Below, one piece after another: positions 1 to 14,444 of a DNA stretch of 64,000 nt. The DNA is from Datnioides undecimradiatus. Taxonomy: Eukaryota > Chordata > Actinopteri > Lobotiformes > Datnioididae. A program made the translations under genes and the position numbers. The stretch lies in contig WARS01000032.1 of NCBI GenBank assembly GCA_008933995.1, positions 3,891,133-3,955,132 on the forward strand, given 5' to 3'. The first letter of the stretch is position 1. Each line of letters starts with the position of its first letter. Below the pieces are notes generated by a model, which was given only the letters and a program-made list of their open reading frames with translations, had not been told where the DNA came from and ran no database searches.

Positions 1-217
1 GCCAATTATTTTACATCAGATCAAAGGCATTTATTTATCATTTACAGAGGATGGTGGTGGGACTCTGCACACATGCACAGAAACACACACATGAACAGAT
101 ATGTTTCCATGTTGGCACACTTACACTGGAACAGCTACTGTGTTTGTACTGTATTAATACCAACTTTTTAAATCCCTTTCTTTTTCTCCCACCTTTCTCC
201 TTTTTACTCCTCCACAG
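1..217 (+). other. 3' end of the intron upstream of coding exon 1
   Basis: This is non-coding sequence ending in a strong acceptor. A long pyrimidine tract (about 176-215) is followed by CCACAG at 212-217. The promoter and at least one non-coding first exon should lie upstream of the window. No core promoter or CpG island is visible here. Confidence 0.8.
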
Positions 218-338
218 GTGAGAGTGGACAGGATTAGTGGGGTTTCTTCCCAGCATGCAACTGGCACAGCTGCATCCCAGGGCCACTGTGCCCACAACAG
301 GTTGGATCCTGGCTTTGGCTCTGTTTCTTGCTCTACAG
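218..338 (+). CDS. tnr: tnr coding exon 1: 5' UTR end and signal peptide
   Basis: The exon opens after a strong acceptor. It carries 37 nt of 5' UTR, then ATG at 255 with A at -3. It encodes 28 residues, [16 protein letters not shown] followed by the hydrophobic run [12 protein letters not shown], and ends at CTACAG|GTAAAA in phase 0. The hydrophobic core continues into GAAHAA of exon 2, which gives a standard secretory signal with likely cleavage near residue 34. This region is not conserved in sequence with mammals, so the call rests on position, frame continuity and signal character. An upstream in-frame GTG at 237 is not a credible start. Confidence 0.85.
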
Positions 339-3300
339 GTAAAAAAGCCATTTCTTACTGAGAAAAGCTGCCCAGGGCTTTTTTTTCACATTCATTATTT
401 ATTTCCAATTCACTATTTTTGGCAGTCATGTTAATCACTTGACTCTGGGCACAAACCCACTCAAATTCTGTGCTGGCCAGTTTGAATATTAAAGATAATT
501 ATGATTTAGACTATCTGCATGTTTTCTGTTTTTAATATTTTATTTACCACACTAGCACACTAAGCCCAGAGTTACCGTCCATTAAGCTTTCCATTCTCGT
601 ATGTGCAGTTATGCAGTCTGCAGTAAACAGAGTGGCAGATGTACCACTTTAAATTCTCAGTAAACAATACATTCTGATATCAGACAAAAGTGGACAAAAG
701 CAGGCTGCTCATTTCTATAAACGGAGCATCAATTTTGTAGAGTAAAATGAAAACTTTCAATTGTTTTATCAGTTGTAGCTAGGTAGCTATTAATGTTAGC
801 ATAATGAGTTCATTTAAAATGTGGTCTGTACCTGACTTTATAAGTTGTTCATTTGAAAAGAGATTATTGGCCACATCCATGATGTAGAAAGACTGAAGCT
901 AAATGCACAATTCTTACAATATTGTAATATGACAGACGCGACGAATAGCAAGGCAGAATATGTTGTGAAAGTTTGTGTGTAGCTGTGTGTGAGTAATTAT
1001 TAATGTGTTCTTAAAAATAATGCTTGGATATCACTGTACGTAGGAATTTACTTAAGCAGATATACAAATATTTGCAGCTCATAGTTGAGACGTGAAACAC
1101 GCTGTTTCATTCTTTCCTTTCACATTTATTATTGCACTTGGTTTTGGAAACTGTTTCCAAATTCCAACTCTTTAAACGCTGAGCATGGTACTCACTGCAT
1201 CCTGTGCACATCTCTTCAAGACCTGGATCGATCCCAATCCTGCTGCGCCTCGTTACAGTTGCTGAGCTATTGGACAATCACTGTTTGGGGAATAGTGAAC
1301 GAATAGTCAATTGCACCCAGGCAGTAACAGTGATCATATTGCAAATCTAATAACTTCCTCAATCAAATGTTTTTAACACATCTACAAAGACCAGTGTGTC
1401 ATAAATACAGTACCCAGTCAGCCTTGTTGTCAGTTTGTTGCCATATTTTCTGCTTATCTTTTGTTTTTCCCTTGAAATGTAACAAAAAAGCACAGTCTGA
1501 AAATACTGAACTGCCACATGCACATGACCTTAATTCATAATGTGAAAATTGTTTTGCCCCTTTGCAGCCAGTGAGAAAATCTTTCATATAACAGGATATA
1601 AGTGTCATCTTGTTTTGTGTCCCCCTGGCTTCTTTTTCCATCTTCGCTCCATCATTTCTGTAAACACAAGATATAAAGGACAAAAACAGCTGGAAACCCC
1701 TGAGTCCAAACCACGTGCGGTGTTTTTTGTTTCATGTCGTCTCTCTCTCCAGGGTGCCGCTCATGCTGCTCCATCAGGAGACAACAAGCTGGTTCGTACC
1801 ACCAGAGTGAGGAGACAGGTCCCAGGGGGGGATCAGCCTCCTTCCACTTCCTCATCCAACCAGACCTTGCGGGAGCAACCCGTGGTCTTTAACCACGTCT
1901 ATAACATCAATGTACCCTTGGAGTCTCTGTGTTCTGTCGACCTGGACGCCTCCGCACCACCTGGCCCAGGTGATGGTGAGGTCTTCTTATCGATCGAGTG
2001 TTCGGGTTTGAGCTCACTGCCGTCTTATCTCCTGTCCTGGAGGCATTTTTGTTCACAGAGAGACACACAAACTGGTGTACGTGGAGGTTTTTAAGATCTC
2101 ATCTTTTTGATTTAAAGGTTCTCGTGCTGAGTTGGGGTCTAACCCTTCTATGGAGGGTCCAATGGATTCAAATGGACCAACAGAATACACTGAGCAGACG
2201 CTCGATGCTGACAGCCAGGTAGGTGTTTGTCTTGTTTAATTAGTAATAAATCATACAGACTCATACAGCTCCATAGTCTCTGGCATGACACAAAGAGAGT
2301 AGTAAAAAGACTTTTTGAGAGGCCTACCGTCTGACTGTCTCATGTGACACCGAAAATAGTGACAGTCAGTGACAGTAATATTTAGGATGGCATCATCCTG
2401 TTGATACAAAATCAATTTAAAGTGATACTTAACTTAAAATTAGATCAGATCTTTTCAGTGCCAAACATTGTGATGGTGTCACTGATAGTGACAACTCAAT
2501 ATTATGCAGTATTAAACAAGAAAGATTCTCAAACCACTACCGCAGCAATAAAGAAAGATTAGAAGCTTGACCTTACTTTACAAAACAAACACGGTTTAGC
2601 GTGTGTAACAGAACAAAGATGACAAACTATAAACTACAGTAATTCATTATTTTGTTGTCCATCCATATCCATAATTGTGTTAGAGGTATATTTTAGTCAA
2701 CAGCTGGAAAAGTAGACCACTTGATTTCTCACACGTGACGTGTTGAGCTGGTTTTAGGTGACTGCGTTGGTTTGCACACATAAGATCATTAGAACAGATA
2801 ATGCAGCCAGAGAGGCTTGACATAAAGATTTTGGGTCGAGTATCACTTCCCAATGAAACAAAGTGCATTTTCAGATAATTATAGCCTGAATTGCTCTTAT
2901 TTGCTTAATTATGTCCTCATGTGCTAATTTACACTTAAGTAAACAGTTGCTCCTCTTATTCAGGTAACGTTCACTCACCGCATAAACATCCCAAAAGCTG
3001 CATGTGGTTGTCCAGCAACAACCACAATCCAGCAGCTTGCCACCAGGGTGGAGATGCTTGAGAGAGAAGTTTCCATGCTCAGAGCTCAGTGTGGGTCTGG
3101 ATGCTGTGGGGAGAGCTCAGCCATGGGTGAGTATGGTTAAACAATGACAGGAAAGTATATGGATACATCTTGAAGGTGTTGTTCTTTTGTTTAAATAAGC
3201 CGTGTTCACCTCTCTTTTTTGAAAAGGCATAAAGAACTGCAAGAAAAAACACCGAAAAAACAGGCTGTCTTATATGTAGCAAAGAGAAAAAAAACAGGTA

Positions 3301-6300
3301 CTATAGCTAAAACAGGCGGAAAAAACTGTTTATACCAAGAATGAAGAGGAGACAGACGGCAGCAGAATATTGATGCTGGAGGGCAACTTTTTTTCCCTGC
3401 TGCACAGTCTCGGTCTAAAAGGTGTGGAGAAACCTTTGCCACTGGTAAAAAATTTGTTCACTATTCAGGAGATGCTGCCATTATAATATGAGGGGACTAA
3501 AATGGATAGAGTTATAGGATATATTATGGTTAAAGGATCTGCTCCATTGACACCATCACCCCATTCAAATATTTTCTGAAAACGCTCCATCTCTACGGTG
3601 AGAATATGATTATCTCCAGCACTCATGATCTGAATCAGAATGAGGAGGACGGCGGCTAGATGGAAATGCACAAAATGAGGTTTTCACTGATGTCTAGACT
3701 ACTCTTTCTCCCAACAAGCCTGTTGATGCATGTGAACCAAGGTTAGAAGTTTTGCCTTGATTTTTCAAATTATTACGTTTGCAGAATACATCACTCGTTA
3801 TTTGGGGTTCCATGGTGTAATAGCACTTTCGGGTAAAACTGAGTAAATTTCATCATAAAATGACTAATTCTTTTGATATTGACGGTTTGGATTTATGACG
3901 TTATTCTTTGTGAGGGATGATGTGGAAGCATTTCACCATTTTTACTGCGTTGAAATCTCAGTGGCTTGAGGAATGAGAGCTGCACTGCAGTTGGCTCAAC
4001 TGCTCTAATTTGGGTCTTTGTAACTGATTAAAACACTTGTTAAACTATATGCTTCATCTAAAAAAAAACTTGCCACATAACTGAACTGTAAATTGTGATT
4101 TTAGTTTGAAAAGTAATGAAAAAAGCTGCACGCGAACATTGGATTTGAACACAACAGACATTAATATGATGTGTTACCATAAAAAAAGGAAAAAGCAAAG
4201 AAAAACTGATTTATCCCTTTAGGTTTAACTGTATCTTAAGCTTTATCTTTGAGAAAAGCATATTTTTGTCACATAATATTGTATAAAATATATATATATA
4301 TATACCTTTTTGCCAGGTCGTTTGGACTTTGTCCCAGGCTGCAGCGGCCACGGCAGCTTCAGCTTTGACCTCTGTGGCTGCATCTGTGAGGAAGGCTGGA
4401 CCGGCAAAAACTGCTCAGAGCCTCGCTGCCCGGACGACTGCTCTGGCCAGGGGGTGTGTGTCGAAGGGGAGTGTGTGTGTGACCGTGACTTTGGAGGAGA
4501 CAACTGCTCAGAGCCACGGTGCCCTTCAGACTGCTCAGGTCGCGGGTTGTGTATCGACGGGGAGTGTGTGTGCGAGGAGTCCTTCACTGGTGAGGACTGC
4601 ATGGTGGGGAGGTGTCTCAACGACTGCTCCGACCAGGGGCTGTGCATCAATGGGACGTGCCAGTGCCGGCCTGGGTATGTGGGAGAGGACTGCTCACTGG
4701 TCTACTGTGCCAACAACTGCAGCAAGAAGGGAGTCTGCAAGGATGGATTCTGTTCCTGCCAGGATGGCTTTGCTGGAGATGACTGCAACTCTGGTAGGCC
4801 GTTACTTTTTATCCTTTACGTCAGTTTGATCCTCTTGACTGCTGTCAAGTACAAAAAGTAGTTTGTCTGACATTCGTGGTTCAATTCCCAGAAGTAGAAA
4901 CTCTGGGCAGGGAAGTTGTCCTCTCTTAGCACTCGCTGTCAGTGTGACCAGGACTAAGTAACTCAGAGCAGAAATAACAGCCTAAACAGATTTCAGAATG
5001 ACACTCTGTGACCCTCAGATGATTCAGTCTGAACTCTTGAGTAGGAACTGGTTTCTTTTCAATTTAGAGCTGTAAAGTTAGATGGACTGCCTCCATTGCA
5101 GAGATTGATTCAGTGGGATGGGAGCATATTTTCTGTTCAAGAATTCCTGGCACAATCACCGAGGGTTATTTGAGTGCAAACAAAAAACAAAAAAACAAAA
5201 CTGAATGCGTGCTTCAGATTACAGTCCAGTCTTTAGCAAAGGCCTCTTCCACCATCTCTTTTATTTGGTTTACTTAAGGTATGGGAATTCTTTAAAAAAA
5301 AGAGTACAAAACAGATTTCTGCTGCATGATAAATAACCAAAAGTGAGATATTTTCCTTTCGACAACCTTCATGTGAGAAAATCTACCCTTGAATGCTTTT
5401 TATACTTTTAGATGTAATTAATATGTGACCAGATGTCACATATTCAGTCACAGTGATGTTGGGTGGATTTTTGTGAAGGTGGGATGTAAAAGTCCTATTT
5501 AACACACACAAATACATATTTGGGCTGCGGCTCAACTCTTATTACTGTTCTGATGAACATAACATCAATACTCAAAATACTAAATATAAATAGTACAATC
5601 TACATTGACATAAACCAGACAAAAAACGGAAGTTCACAGTTAAAGATGCATTAAAGATGAATAATACATAAGTCAGGTTTTTGGCAATTATTTTTCTGAA
5701 CATTGATCAATTGATTAAGCAAGTTATTGTTTCAGCAATAAACGCATACTAAATATATTTAACACAATATGTAACAAACCACTAGAGTAGATATTGGCTT
5801 TCATGTACATGAAGTTCTGCAGGGAATGTCATTTATCAGCACCCCTTTACCACGAATAAAGGAAGTAATTAATTCAACCACCTTATGTTTTATTTACCTA
5901 TGATCCTCCATGACACATAGTTGCCAGTCTGAGCCCTACAGAGCAGATCTAATATTGCTGTATAGATTTGTATGCTGTCTGTGGTAGCAATTAGCTCTCG
6001 GTTCCATCATTTTTAGAATATGTGCAGCCCAGAAAAACAAACCCCAGTGTGGTTCCAACGCAGGTGGTGGGGTGTGCGACTTGCCGGACAGCAGAAGGTG
6101 TAACAGCATTCATTTGTCAAAAGTCACATTCATCCGGGGAGAGAAGTGTCACATTAGCTGCAGCTGAGACAGTTTCTGAGTCATGCTCGCCTTTGTTCAA
6201 GCCCAGCTCTCCACGCCAAAATATCAGATCCTCCTCTGCCATTTGAGGCAGCTGTCAACAAAGTGAAGGATGAGGACAGACAGAAGAGCGAGCAACAGAG

Positions 6301-9300
6301 AGACAGGGGTGGCAAATCATATTACTAAGGCTGATTCCTCCTCACTGCCCTCCCATTTAATATCTATACCAAGTGAGGGAGTCCGAATTGCTGATTTCTT
6401 CGCAATTAGAGGCTAAAATAGCCAATGCTTGTAGGGGATAGTTTGCTGAATACAAAACGAAGCAGTTCAATTACCAGAGACCTGTAGGGTGACAGACTTA
6501 AGTGCTTCATGTTATCAAAAGCTGAAGAAAGCGGGATGTATTTTTGCTGCAATTATGGTGGCCTATATTTTCCCACTATGAGAAATAATGGAGGCTGTTG
6601 AATTTAAATGGGATGTTCTGGGCGTGAGGTAGGATACAGTATATTTCTACATTAAAATATACATCCACCCACAAAGCAGAGATCAACTTGTGCTGGAGAG
6701 TGACATTTAATCTCGACAGCGGAGGAATTCCACAATCATTTTCGATGAGTCCTGATGCTACAGTAGAAACGCAGCAATGACATTCTTGTGTTGTTGACAT
6801 CCTCTGAGTGGAGCGGTGGTGACAACTGACGTTTACATTTCTCACAAAGTTGTCGATCTCAGCGCTGCTCTCATGCCATTTTTACTAGTTTATTTTATGG
6901 CCCTATTCTGGCGTGTCGTGTCAACCAAATTGAACTGAGCAGCATTTTTACATGTAGCATGTCAGTAAGTTGGAGCAATTTAGAAACCCGCTGTTTGAGT
7001 TTTGTTTCAAACAATCAGCATTTGTAGGCCAATTTAAGTGTGATGTCAAAGGGCTTCGCCAGACATGTCACAGTCCAGGCCAACATACAATACGCTAAGC
7101 ACAAATCCAGCCCTGTGTGCCATTCATGGTCTGCATCAGCAGTCTTGAGGACACATACCATTATCATGGTTTTGGCCAAAAATTGTGTTGCAGCTAGCAA
7201 CAAAAGTCTTTCAATAAGCAAAACCATTCTCTTGCCCTGAATAGAAATTGATTCTTTTTGTCTGTTTGAGAAAACATCTTTGACACGATGCATTTTGGAG
7301 CTGCTATTTGTCAACCAAAAGAGATGTGAATGTGCTTCTGATCTTTAAGTAGCGTCTGGTGTGGTCCTGCTTTTTTGGGATGCATGAGCAGAGTGTAGAA
7401 TAAACAGATTTGGAATTATTTCACATCTTTTTGGAAAAATCTTTAGTGCTCGAAGCATGCTTATAGGTGCTTATTTTAATAGCAGCTAAAAACTGGTATT
7501 TTGTAACGCAACGCGCCGAGGGGTTTGTTTCTGAGTCATGATTCAGAGGTAGAGTGGGTCATCCACCAGTCAGAAGTTTGGTGGTTTTAGCCCCAGCTTG
7601 TCCAGGCGGCATGGCAAAGTGTCCTTGGGCAAGACACTAAACCCCTAAATGCTTCCAATGACTGTCTCATTGGTGCATGAATGATGAATGAGCGACTTAG
7701 CTTCCTTCGTTTCCATCCTTACAGCGGCTCTCATGAGTGGGTGTAAGCCGGTGAATGCTGACAGGTATTGTAGAGCTCTTTGGGTGGTTGGTAGTCTAGA
7801 CAGACACTATATAAATACAGCTCCTTTACAATTTCCCAAAGATAAACAAAAGAACTCTGCAAATCCCCAAAAAACATAAATTTACAGGTACAAGGACAAT
7901 ATAATATCTAATATCTAATTTGAGAAGCTAAGGAACACTCCTTAAACTCTAACCATGAAACTTGAATATGAATAATAAACACTTTATTTCCAATATTTAC
8001 TCAAGACCACTTAACATGTCAGAACATTACTAATTCCCCTACTTATATATTATAGACTCATTTTTGTATTTGGTCCTGTTGTAAGACAACCGGATGTCCA
8101 CTTGTGATACCTGTTACCTGTCATTACCAGTTATTTAATGCAGCCAGGATAAGCTTGCACCAGGTTGTGGAAACCCAAACAAAATACAAATGCAACAGAG
8201 TAAGACTTTTTTTTTTTTAGATCAGAGAGCAAAGAAAACAATTTCATAGCACAGTGGGTCTTAGTTCAAAAACATCAGAGTGAATCTTTGAACCCCATTA
8301 AAGGAGAAAAAAAAGAAATTTAAAAATCTATATTAGTCGCATTTTATTACATACAAACTTTAAAATATCGAACTTCACTTAAAGTTTCTTTTTAGTCACT
8401 TAAGCAAATTAACAAGAGAAATGCCATTACATAAAGTAGCCTGAGGGCAAGTTAGTCCTCTGATGATGCACTGACCTCGATTGTCAGCTGGAGTTTTACC
8501 TTTTAAGGTTTTAGTTCAGTAGATACTGCTGTATCTGCCTATGATAGCATGCTGATTAGACCTAATGAGACTTAAAGACTCCAGGCGAGATTCTCGAATA
8601 ACCTTCAGCCAGTTGCCCTTTTGAAACAAACCTTGGAAAAGATACATGAGAAATGGTTTTCCATAAGTAGAGAAGAGAGAAACCTTCAGCATTTGAATTA
8701 GTCCACTCGTGATACAACCTGTGTATTTGTGAAACTGCATTCATTTAGATAAGCTTTTTAACACAACTAGTTATGAGATAATGTTTCAAGTGTCAAGCAG
8801 CAGGTACATAACATCTCTGTGGGTTAAGACATGGGTTTCTTGGACCATGTCATCCTAAGACCTTCGGCAGCCAAACAATGACACACAAAGCTGATGATGT
8901 CAGGAAGTGAAAACTGCATTTGATACTGGACACATGCCCAAACGCAAAGGTCCTCCTGATGCTCTGTGAAACTCAATAAACAATAATATTTGCATTCAAA
9001 TTAGCTGCTCATTGATGACCTTTCACATAGCAGTAACGGCAATAACAAGGTGACATACTCAGTTCTTCTCTGTCTTATGTAGAAATTTGCAGATTCCAGC
9101 TCCGACATTCTTGATTAACTTTTCAGAGAAACTTTTTCCTAAGTGCTCACTTGAGAGTTTGCCCTTCACTTTCTAAGGGAGTTAGCGTTTTTACTTTGTA
9201 GCAGCTCGTCTGCAGCCGCCTGCATGGCCCCATTCAATCGCTCTCTCTCTATCCCATGGATTAATGCTCCTTTGTTTATTTCCTTCTTGTATGTAACAAA

Positions 9301-11252
9301 GCGGGGTCTAATTAATGAAATAAATTGAACTAAGTGAATGCTGCAGGACTTCTCCCCAGTGCAGGTTCACTGTTTCGAAATGAGCAAACTATTGCGCTGC
9401 ATGCTCCCATCTGTCGAGCGTGTGTGAAAGTTGCTGGAACGACTACTAGAGTGTCCAAAGGATCCCTGAGGAAGACTCATCGCTGTGCTGCGGAGTCCTG
9501 TATCACAGGATGCAGAGATGATGAGGGGCTGAGAGGTTGTTAGTCAGACCATCACACTCGCTACTCCTTCCTCTCTGTCTCTCCTTTTATGTTTCTTGCT
9601 GATTCTCTCATTTAACTGTCTTTCTATGTTCGCCATTTACTCTCCTCAAATGCATCTTGCCTACTGTTTTCCTCTTCTGTCCTCTGTCTGTCTGTTAATC
9701 TGTCTCTTTGCACTGTTTGCATGTTCTCCTCCTTTGTCCTTCACCTGTCTCCCCTCCGCCTCCTCATTGTTTTTGGCAGTGGGAGCTGTAAACACTCTTG
9801 TTTATGCCTTCACATTTACATTCAACACCATCCTCTCAGGCTTATGGCCTGACTATCTCCACTTCAGCCCAAATGAATGACAGTCCCTCTCGTCCTCATG
9901 TTAACACTGCGTTTACTGGCTGGAATGGACCTACACCGTGCTGTCCAGCCTAATGTCTTGTTTTAAAGATTACTGATGCTGAGGTTATTATTTTTCTGTT
10001 CTTAAGCAAGATAATGAAGAATATAGGGATGTTCTGTGCATTTACAATAGTTCAAAGCCCTTTGGTTATGATAATTTTTTACCATTGATTTGACCTTCAG
10101 CGCTACGAAACACACCTAAACAGCAAAAATATGACAGCTGAATCCTGTCTCCTAGTGAGACCCTATATTAAAGATTGCATTTATTTTGATGGGTGGTTAC
10201 AATACTGATGTATTTGCTCCAAATAAATCTGATGGTAGTATAATGTTGCCCAGGCATCTTTTTCATTAATGCTGACTTTACATTAAGAACCACATTGAAA
10301 AGTCTTTTTGTCTCTCAGTCTGCAGATATGTGTGACATAGGGTCTTGTCTCTTGTTGTATCAAATATAAGTAGACTGAGTTGAAGAGTTTACTTAGCTTG
10401 AGTCTGAGAAATCCTCAGCAAGTCTTCTGGAAGTGGTTTTTATTTTTTTGTATTTTAAATGTGTTTTTATGATTCAACATGGAGAATCGCAGAAGGCAAC
10501 TTGACACTATCTAAAAGTGAACAGGCACTCCTGTGGACTTTGGGCTTTTGGAGTGATTACAGCACAGAACAAACCTCACAGGCTTCAAAGAAGTTGTAGC
10601 ACATTTTGGTCTATACCACAGGTTTTCTATGCTCAAGATAAATAACTACTACTTAGACTGCAGCCAGTCATTTCCCAAAGCATGCAGCTATATTTTAGCT
10701 TTTTGAATATTTTGCCAGATGAACTAATTTGGCAAAATAAGTTGGGTTGATAGGCGTAACTTAAAATGAAATGCTTTGCCAGCAAACACATACGTCCACA
10801 AGTCATATAATTTCTCTTGTGGAATGATTTAACTCTCCTGGCAAAGATTTACATTCCTTCTGTTTAGCTCTGTGTCAGATCAGTTGGCAGGAAAAATGTC
10901 CTGCATAAGAGTAAATCTGAATGCACAGGCTCTGCTCCATCTAGCACCCCCCCAAAACATTGGGTCTTTGAGGGATACACAAGTTTTTCAGAGTGCTGTC
11001 AGTAAGAGATACTGGCATCATGAATAATGGAAAATCTGTAAAAAAACAAAAACAAAAACAACCCCCCCCCCAAAAAAAAACCTGCCATACAAATTAGAGC
11101 AAGTACATTTTTGTGGTTTTTCTAATAAGGTAGGGTAAAACTCACTGCAGTCTTATGACAAATATGATTTAGTAGCAAACTGCTCTGCTGGTGACTTTGT
11201 GCTGACACTTCATAATTATCATTATTGGTCAAAACAAAAAACGCAACGATAC

Positions 11253-11292
<40 letters not shown>

Positions 11293-14200
11293 AAAAACCT
11301 TGATTAATCAAACATAATTTGTCCTTCTTTTTGTGCCAACAGTGGCACCAGCCATGAACCTGAGGGTACGAGGCGTGACTGATCGTACCATTGAGCTTGA
11401 ATGGGAAGGGTCAGTTGTGCTGACAGATTTCTTAGTGACCTACACGCCAAGCAGTGCTGGAGGTAAGAACAGGACTGTCCAGGTCTTTTAAAGTAAGGAA
11501 GGCTATAATATAAGCTTCACTTAATTCAAAATGTTTGTAGCTTCTTTTTTTACTCAAAAAAAAAGAAAAAAGAAAAACTACATTCATATATCATGTATCT
11601 TTATACCTGTCTCTCTGTCAGGTGTCCAATTAGAGATAAGGATTCCTGGCAACACCACCACCTGCACTATCTCAGGCCTGGAGGCAGGCATGGAGTACAA
11701 CATCAACGTGTTTGCTGTCATTAACAACAGTATCAGTGTCCCTGCCAGCCTCACTGTTTCGACCTGTAAGTGGAGTCCTCTGGGATGGTCTGACAAAATG
11801 TTCTCGTGGGAGCCTAAAGGATATTCCACTGAAGCCATGTTTGCTATGAATGCAATACATCAATGCAGTATCTCAGAAAAAATGTCCCCTGTCTCATTCA
11901 GTGCATCACATGCGTCCTCACATGGACACAGCCATTCACGCGGATGCACACGCACACACCTCGTCTCTCACTTTTTCTTTTTTTTTTTATTAAATTCTCT
12001 CTAAGATGTTTCTCACTGTCAATAGAGTGAGAATACCACCTGCTCCTCTGTGCCAACTTGTTGTGATTCCTATCTGTAACACCTGCTTGGTGTCAGTCCC
12101 ACTCCAATACACACACACACATAAATATGAACAGCTTCTGAATGTGTATTTCCTGGCCAGGGTTAATGCTGGGTCATCAGACCTGACAGCGAAACACACT
12201 AGTTTGTTCCCCACATTTATCAGAAGTATGCAAACTCAGCGAACCCCTGAATAAGTAATAACCTGTTTTCAATGGCAAACAGAATATTGTATCCACTCTG
12301 CATCAGCTGGCTACATACAGTGTGTTGCCATTAGTTCAGTCGTGGCTGGTAAAATTATCCTCCATTTCACAGATAAGTGAATTTCATTTCAATGATTGCA
12401 GAATTCAGAGTAATAAAGTCAATTTAGTGCAATTAAGCTTGACAGAACCATTTTTCAGTGATTATGTGATTTGTTAGGCTGTCTTTGCCGAACTTAATTA
12501 TGAAATGTAGTATTTGATTATATAGAAAGATTTATGAGGACACAGCTGCTACAGTGCTGGATATCTAAGCTGACAAAATGTATTTTATGATATATTTATG
12601 TACACATATACATTTAAGAGTTCATGTCTTAAATCTTTTGATTAGTAACTTTTCATTGGGCAATTGATCCCTTGCATCCCTTATGATAGTAAGAAAAATG
12701 AATTAAGACTGAGACAGCAGAACAGAAAAACAAATGTAGGAGGAAAGGTTCAGCATTGGACACCTTCAGCATAAGATGGAATAGTGATTTATGTGCAGCG
12801 TGAGTCACTGAAGAACAGTAATACGTCTCTGGCTACCTTTCCAGATCTCTCCAATCCAGATGGTTTAGTCTTCAAATCCATCACAGAGACGTCAGTGGAG
12901 GTCCAGTGGCAACCTTTCTACTATTCCTTCGACGGGTGGGAGATCAGCTTCATCCCCAAGGTAGAGTAAAGCTGTGCGAACACTCAATGTCTGTGTTCGC
13001 TGTTGGTCCCAGTGTAAAACTGTACTACAGCTACTGAGAGACAAGTGCAAGGTGTGTGAGAAGAACAGAGGGAGAGACTTGCCCACTCCTAACAGTACTT
13101 TTTTTTAATTTTCCTTGTTGACTAAACAAAATGTTCTTGATTGAAATGAATAATTTTCAAATCTCACCAGTGCCAACCTCTGAGCAACTTTGAATTTCTC
13201 TGCAGGCAGGAAAATAACTTGATGGATTTAGGTTTTCTTGGGGGTTTACTCAACTTGAGGCCCATACCAAATTAGACAAGCGGATTGTGTTAAGCTTATT
13301 GGCTATTAGATGGATGAGCCATTAAACCCTTTTCCAGAATAACCCTTCGTAAAACCATAGCAGGGCCAAGTTCAAAGCCAGAAAGCGAAAACATTTCTCT
13401 TTCTAATTCCCGCTGTAAACTCAGGTACTCTCGGCACTCTAATCTCGTGCCCTCTCACAGTAATTGTTTTTTTCATTTAAGGTGTTCTCATGGGGAGATA
13501 TCCTTTGGTCCGGCCCGACTTGAAGTCTCAAACCTGACGTGTCTTTGCTTTTTTTGTGTAGTCTCAAGCCCTTTTAAGGATAGATCGTTTCTGAATAGAA
13601 AAAACAGTGGACTAATTTCATTTTGTTGCTTTCAGCCCGGCTTTTTTCTCTCTTTCTATCTATTCTTCCATGTCTCTGTGCCATCTCTGTTCTTCTAGCA
13701 CTTTTCACCTCCCTCCCCCACCCTTTCTTTCTAATCTTCTGTTTTTACTTCCCTTCCACCACCTCTCGTTCAGGATTTCCAACCTTTTCCTCTCTATCCC
13801 CAAAGGTACGCTTTATACCTTTCTTTTATTCCTTGTCCTTCACCTCTCTCCTTCTCTTCTTTCATTTCTGCATATGTTCTTCCCTCTATCTTTCCTCGCC
13901 TCTCACTTCCTCCCTCCTGCCACAGGGGAAATCATATTATGAGTCGGCAGTCCCGCCCCCTGTGGATATAATCCAGCAATGGGGATTGTGAATTTTGACA
14001 ATCTCGTAATGGAAGTAGGCATGAAAGCTTTGGCCTATGCGAACAAACACAGAACTCACTTCTCTTTAAAATGAAAAGACAGAGAGAGAGAGGCTGGAGG
14101 GTGAGCTTCGAGACCTGACGTTAACACTGTTAGAAACAGCTATAGTATATATCTGACATTCCAATTAAATGCTATCCTGCCTGTGTGTTTGTAGCACATA

Positions 14201-14400
14201 CCTACCACACCATTCAAAATTAGTAATCAGTCAACCAGTGCTTCTGCCAGTAGCACTGTGCTAACATTATGCTTGTTTTCATTTCGTAATCATTTCAGTT
14301 CAGATTGTATTGGTATAAGACACCAGAGCTTTGGTGGAAGTTGCCTTTTTAAAAAATGTATTTGTGTGGATTGTATTTCTGTAGCTTTCTTTTGATATAA

Positions 14401-14444
<44 letters not shown>

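Larger units (their letters stand above)
4794..11342 (+). other. tnr: tnr intron 5 (6.5 kb)
   Basis: This long intron separates the EGF block from the first FN3 domain. It holds a SINE-like repeat at about 7540-7835, a candidate conserved block at about 6020-6440, a pyrimidine-rich stretch at about 9545-9770 and a (CA)n microsatellite near its acceptor. No additional EGF or FN3 exon was found in it. Confidence 0.85.

Noticed and set aside
237-254. Upstream in-frame GTG as a possible tnr start
   Set aside because: Vertebrate genes rarely start at GTG. The ATG at 255 has A at -3 and gives a normal signal peptide.
4243-4829. Second plus frame (4329-4829) and minus frame (4243-4650) open across the EGF exon
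   Set aside because: Both are shadows of the cysteine-rich repetitive codons. The frame with regular EGF cysteines and matching splice phases is the real one.
13623-13991. Overlapping hydrophobic open frames in intron 8
   Set aside because: They are translations of a polypyrimidine tract (Ser/Leu/Phe/Pro only), with no start context or homology.
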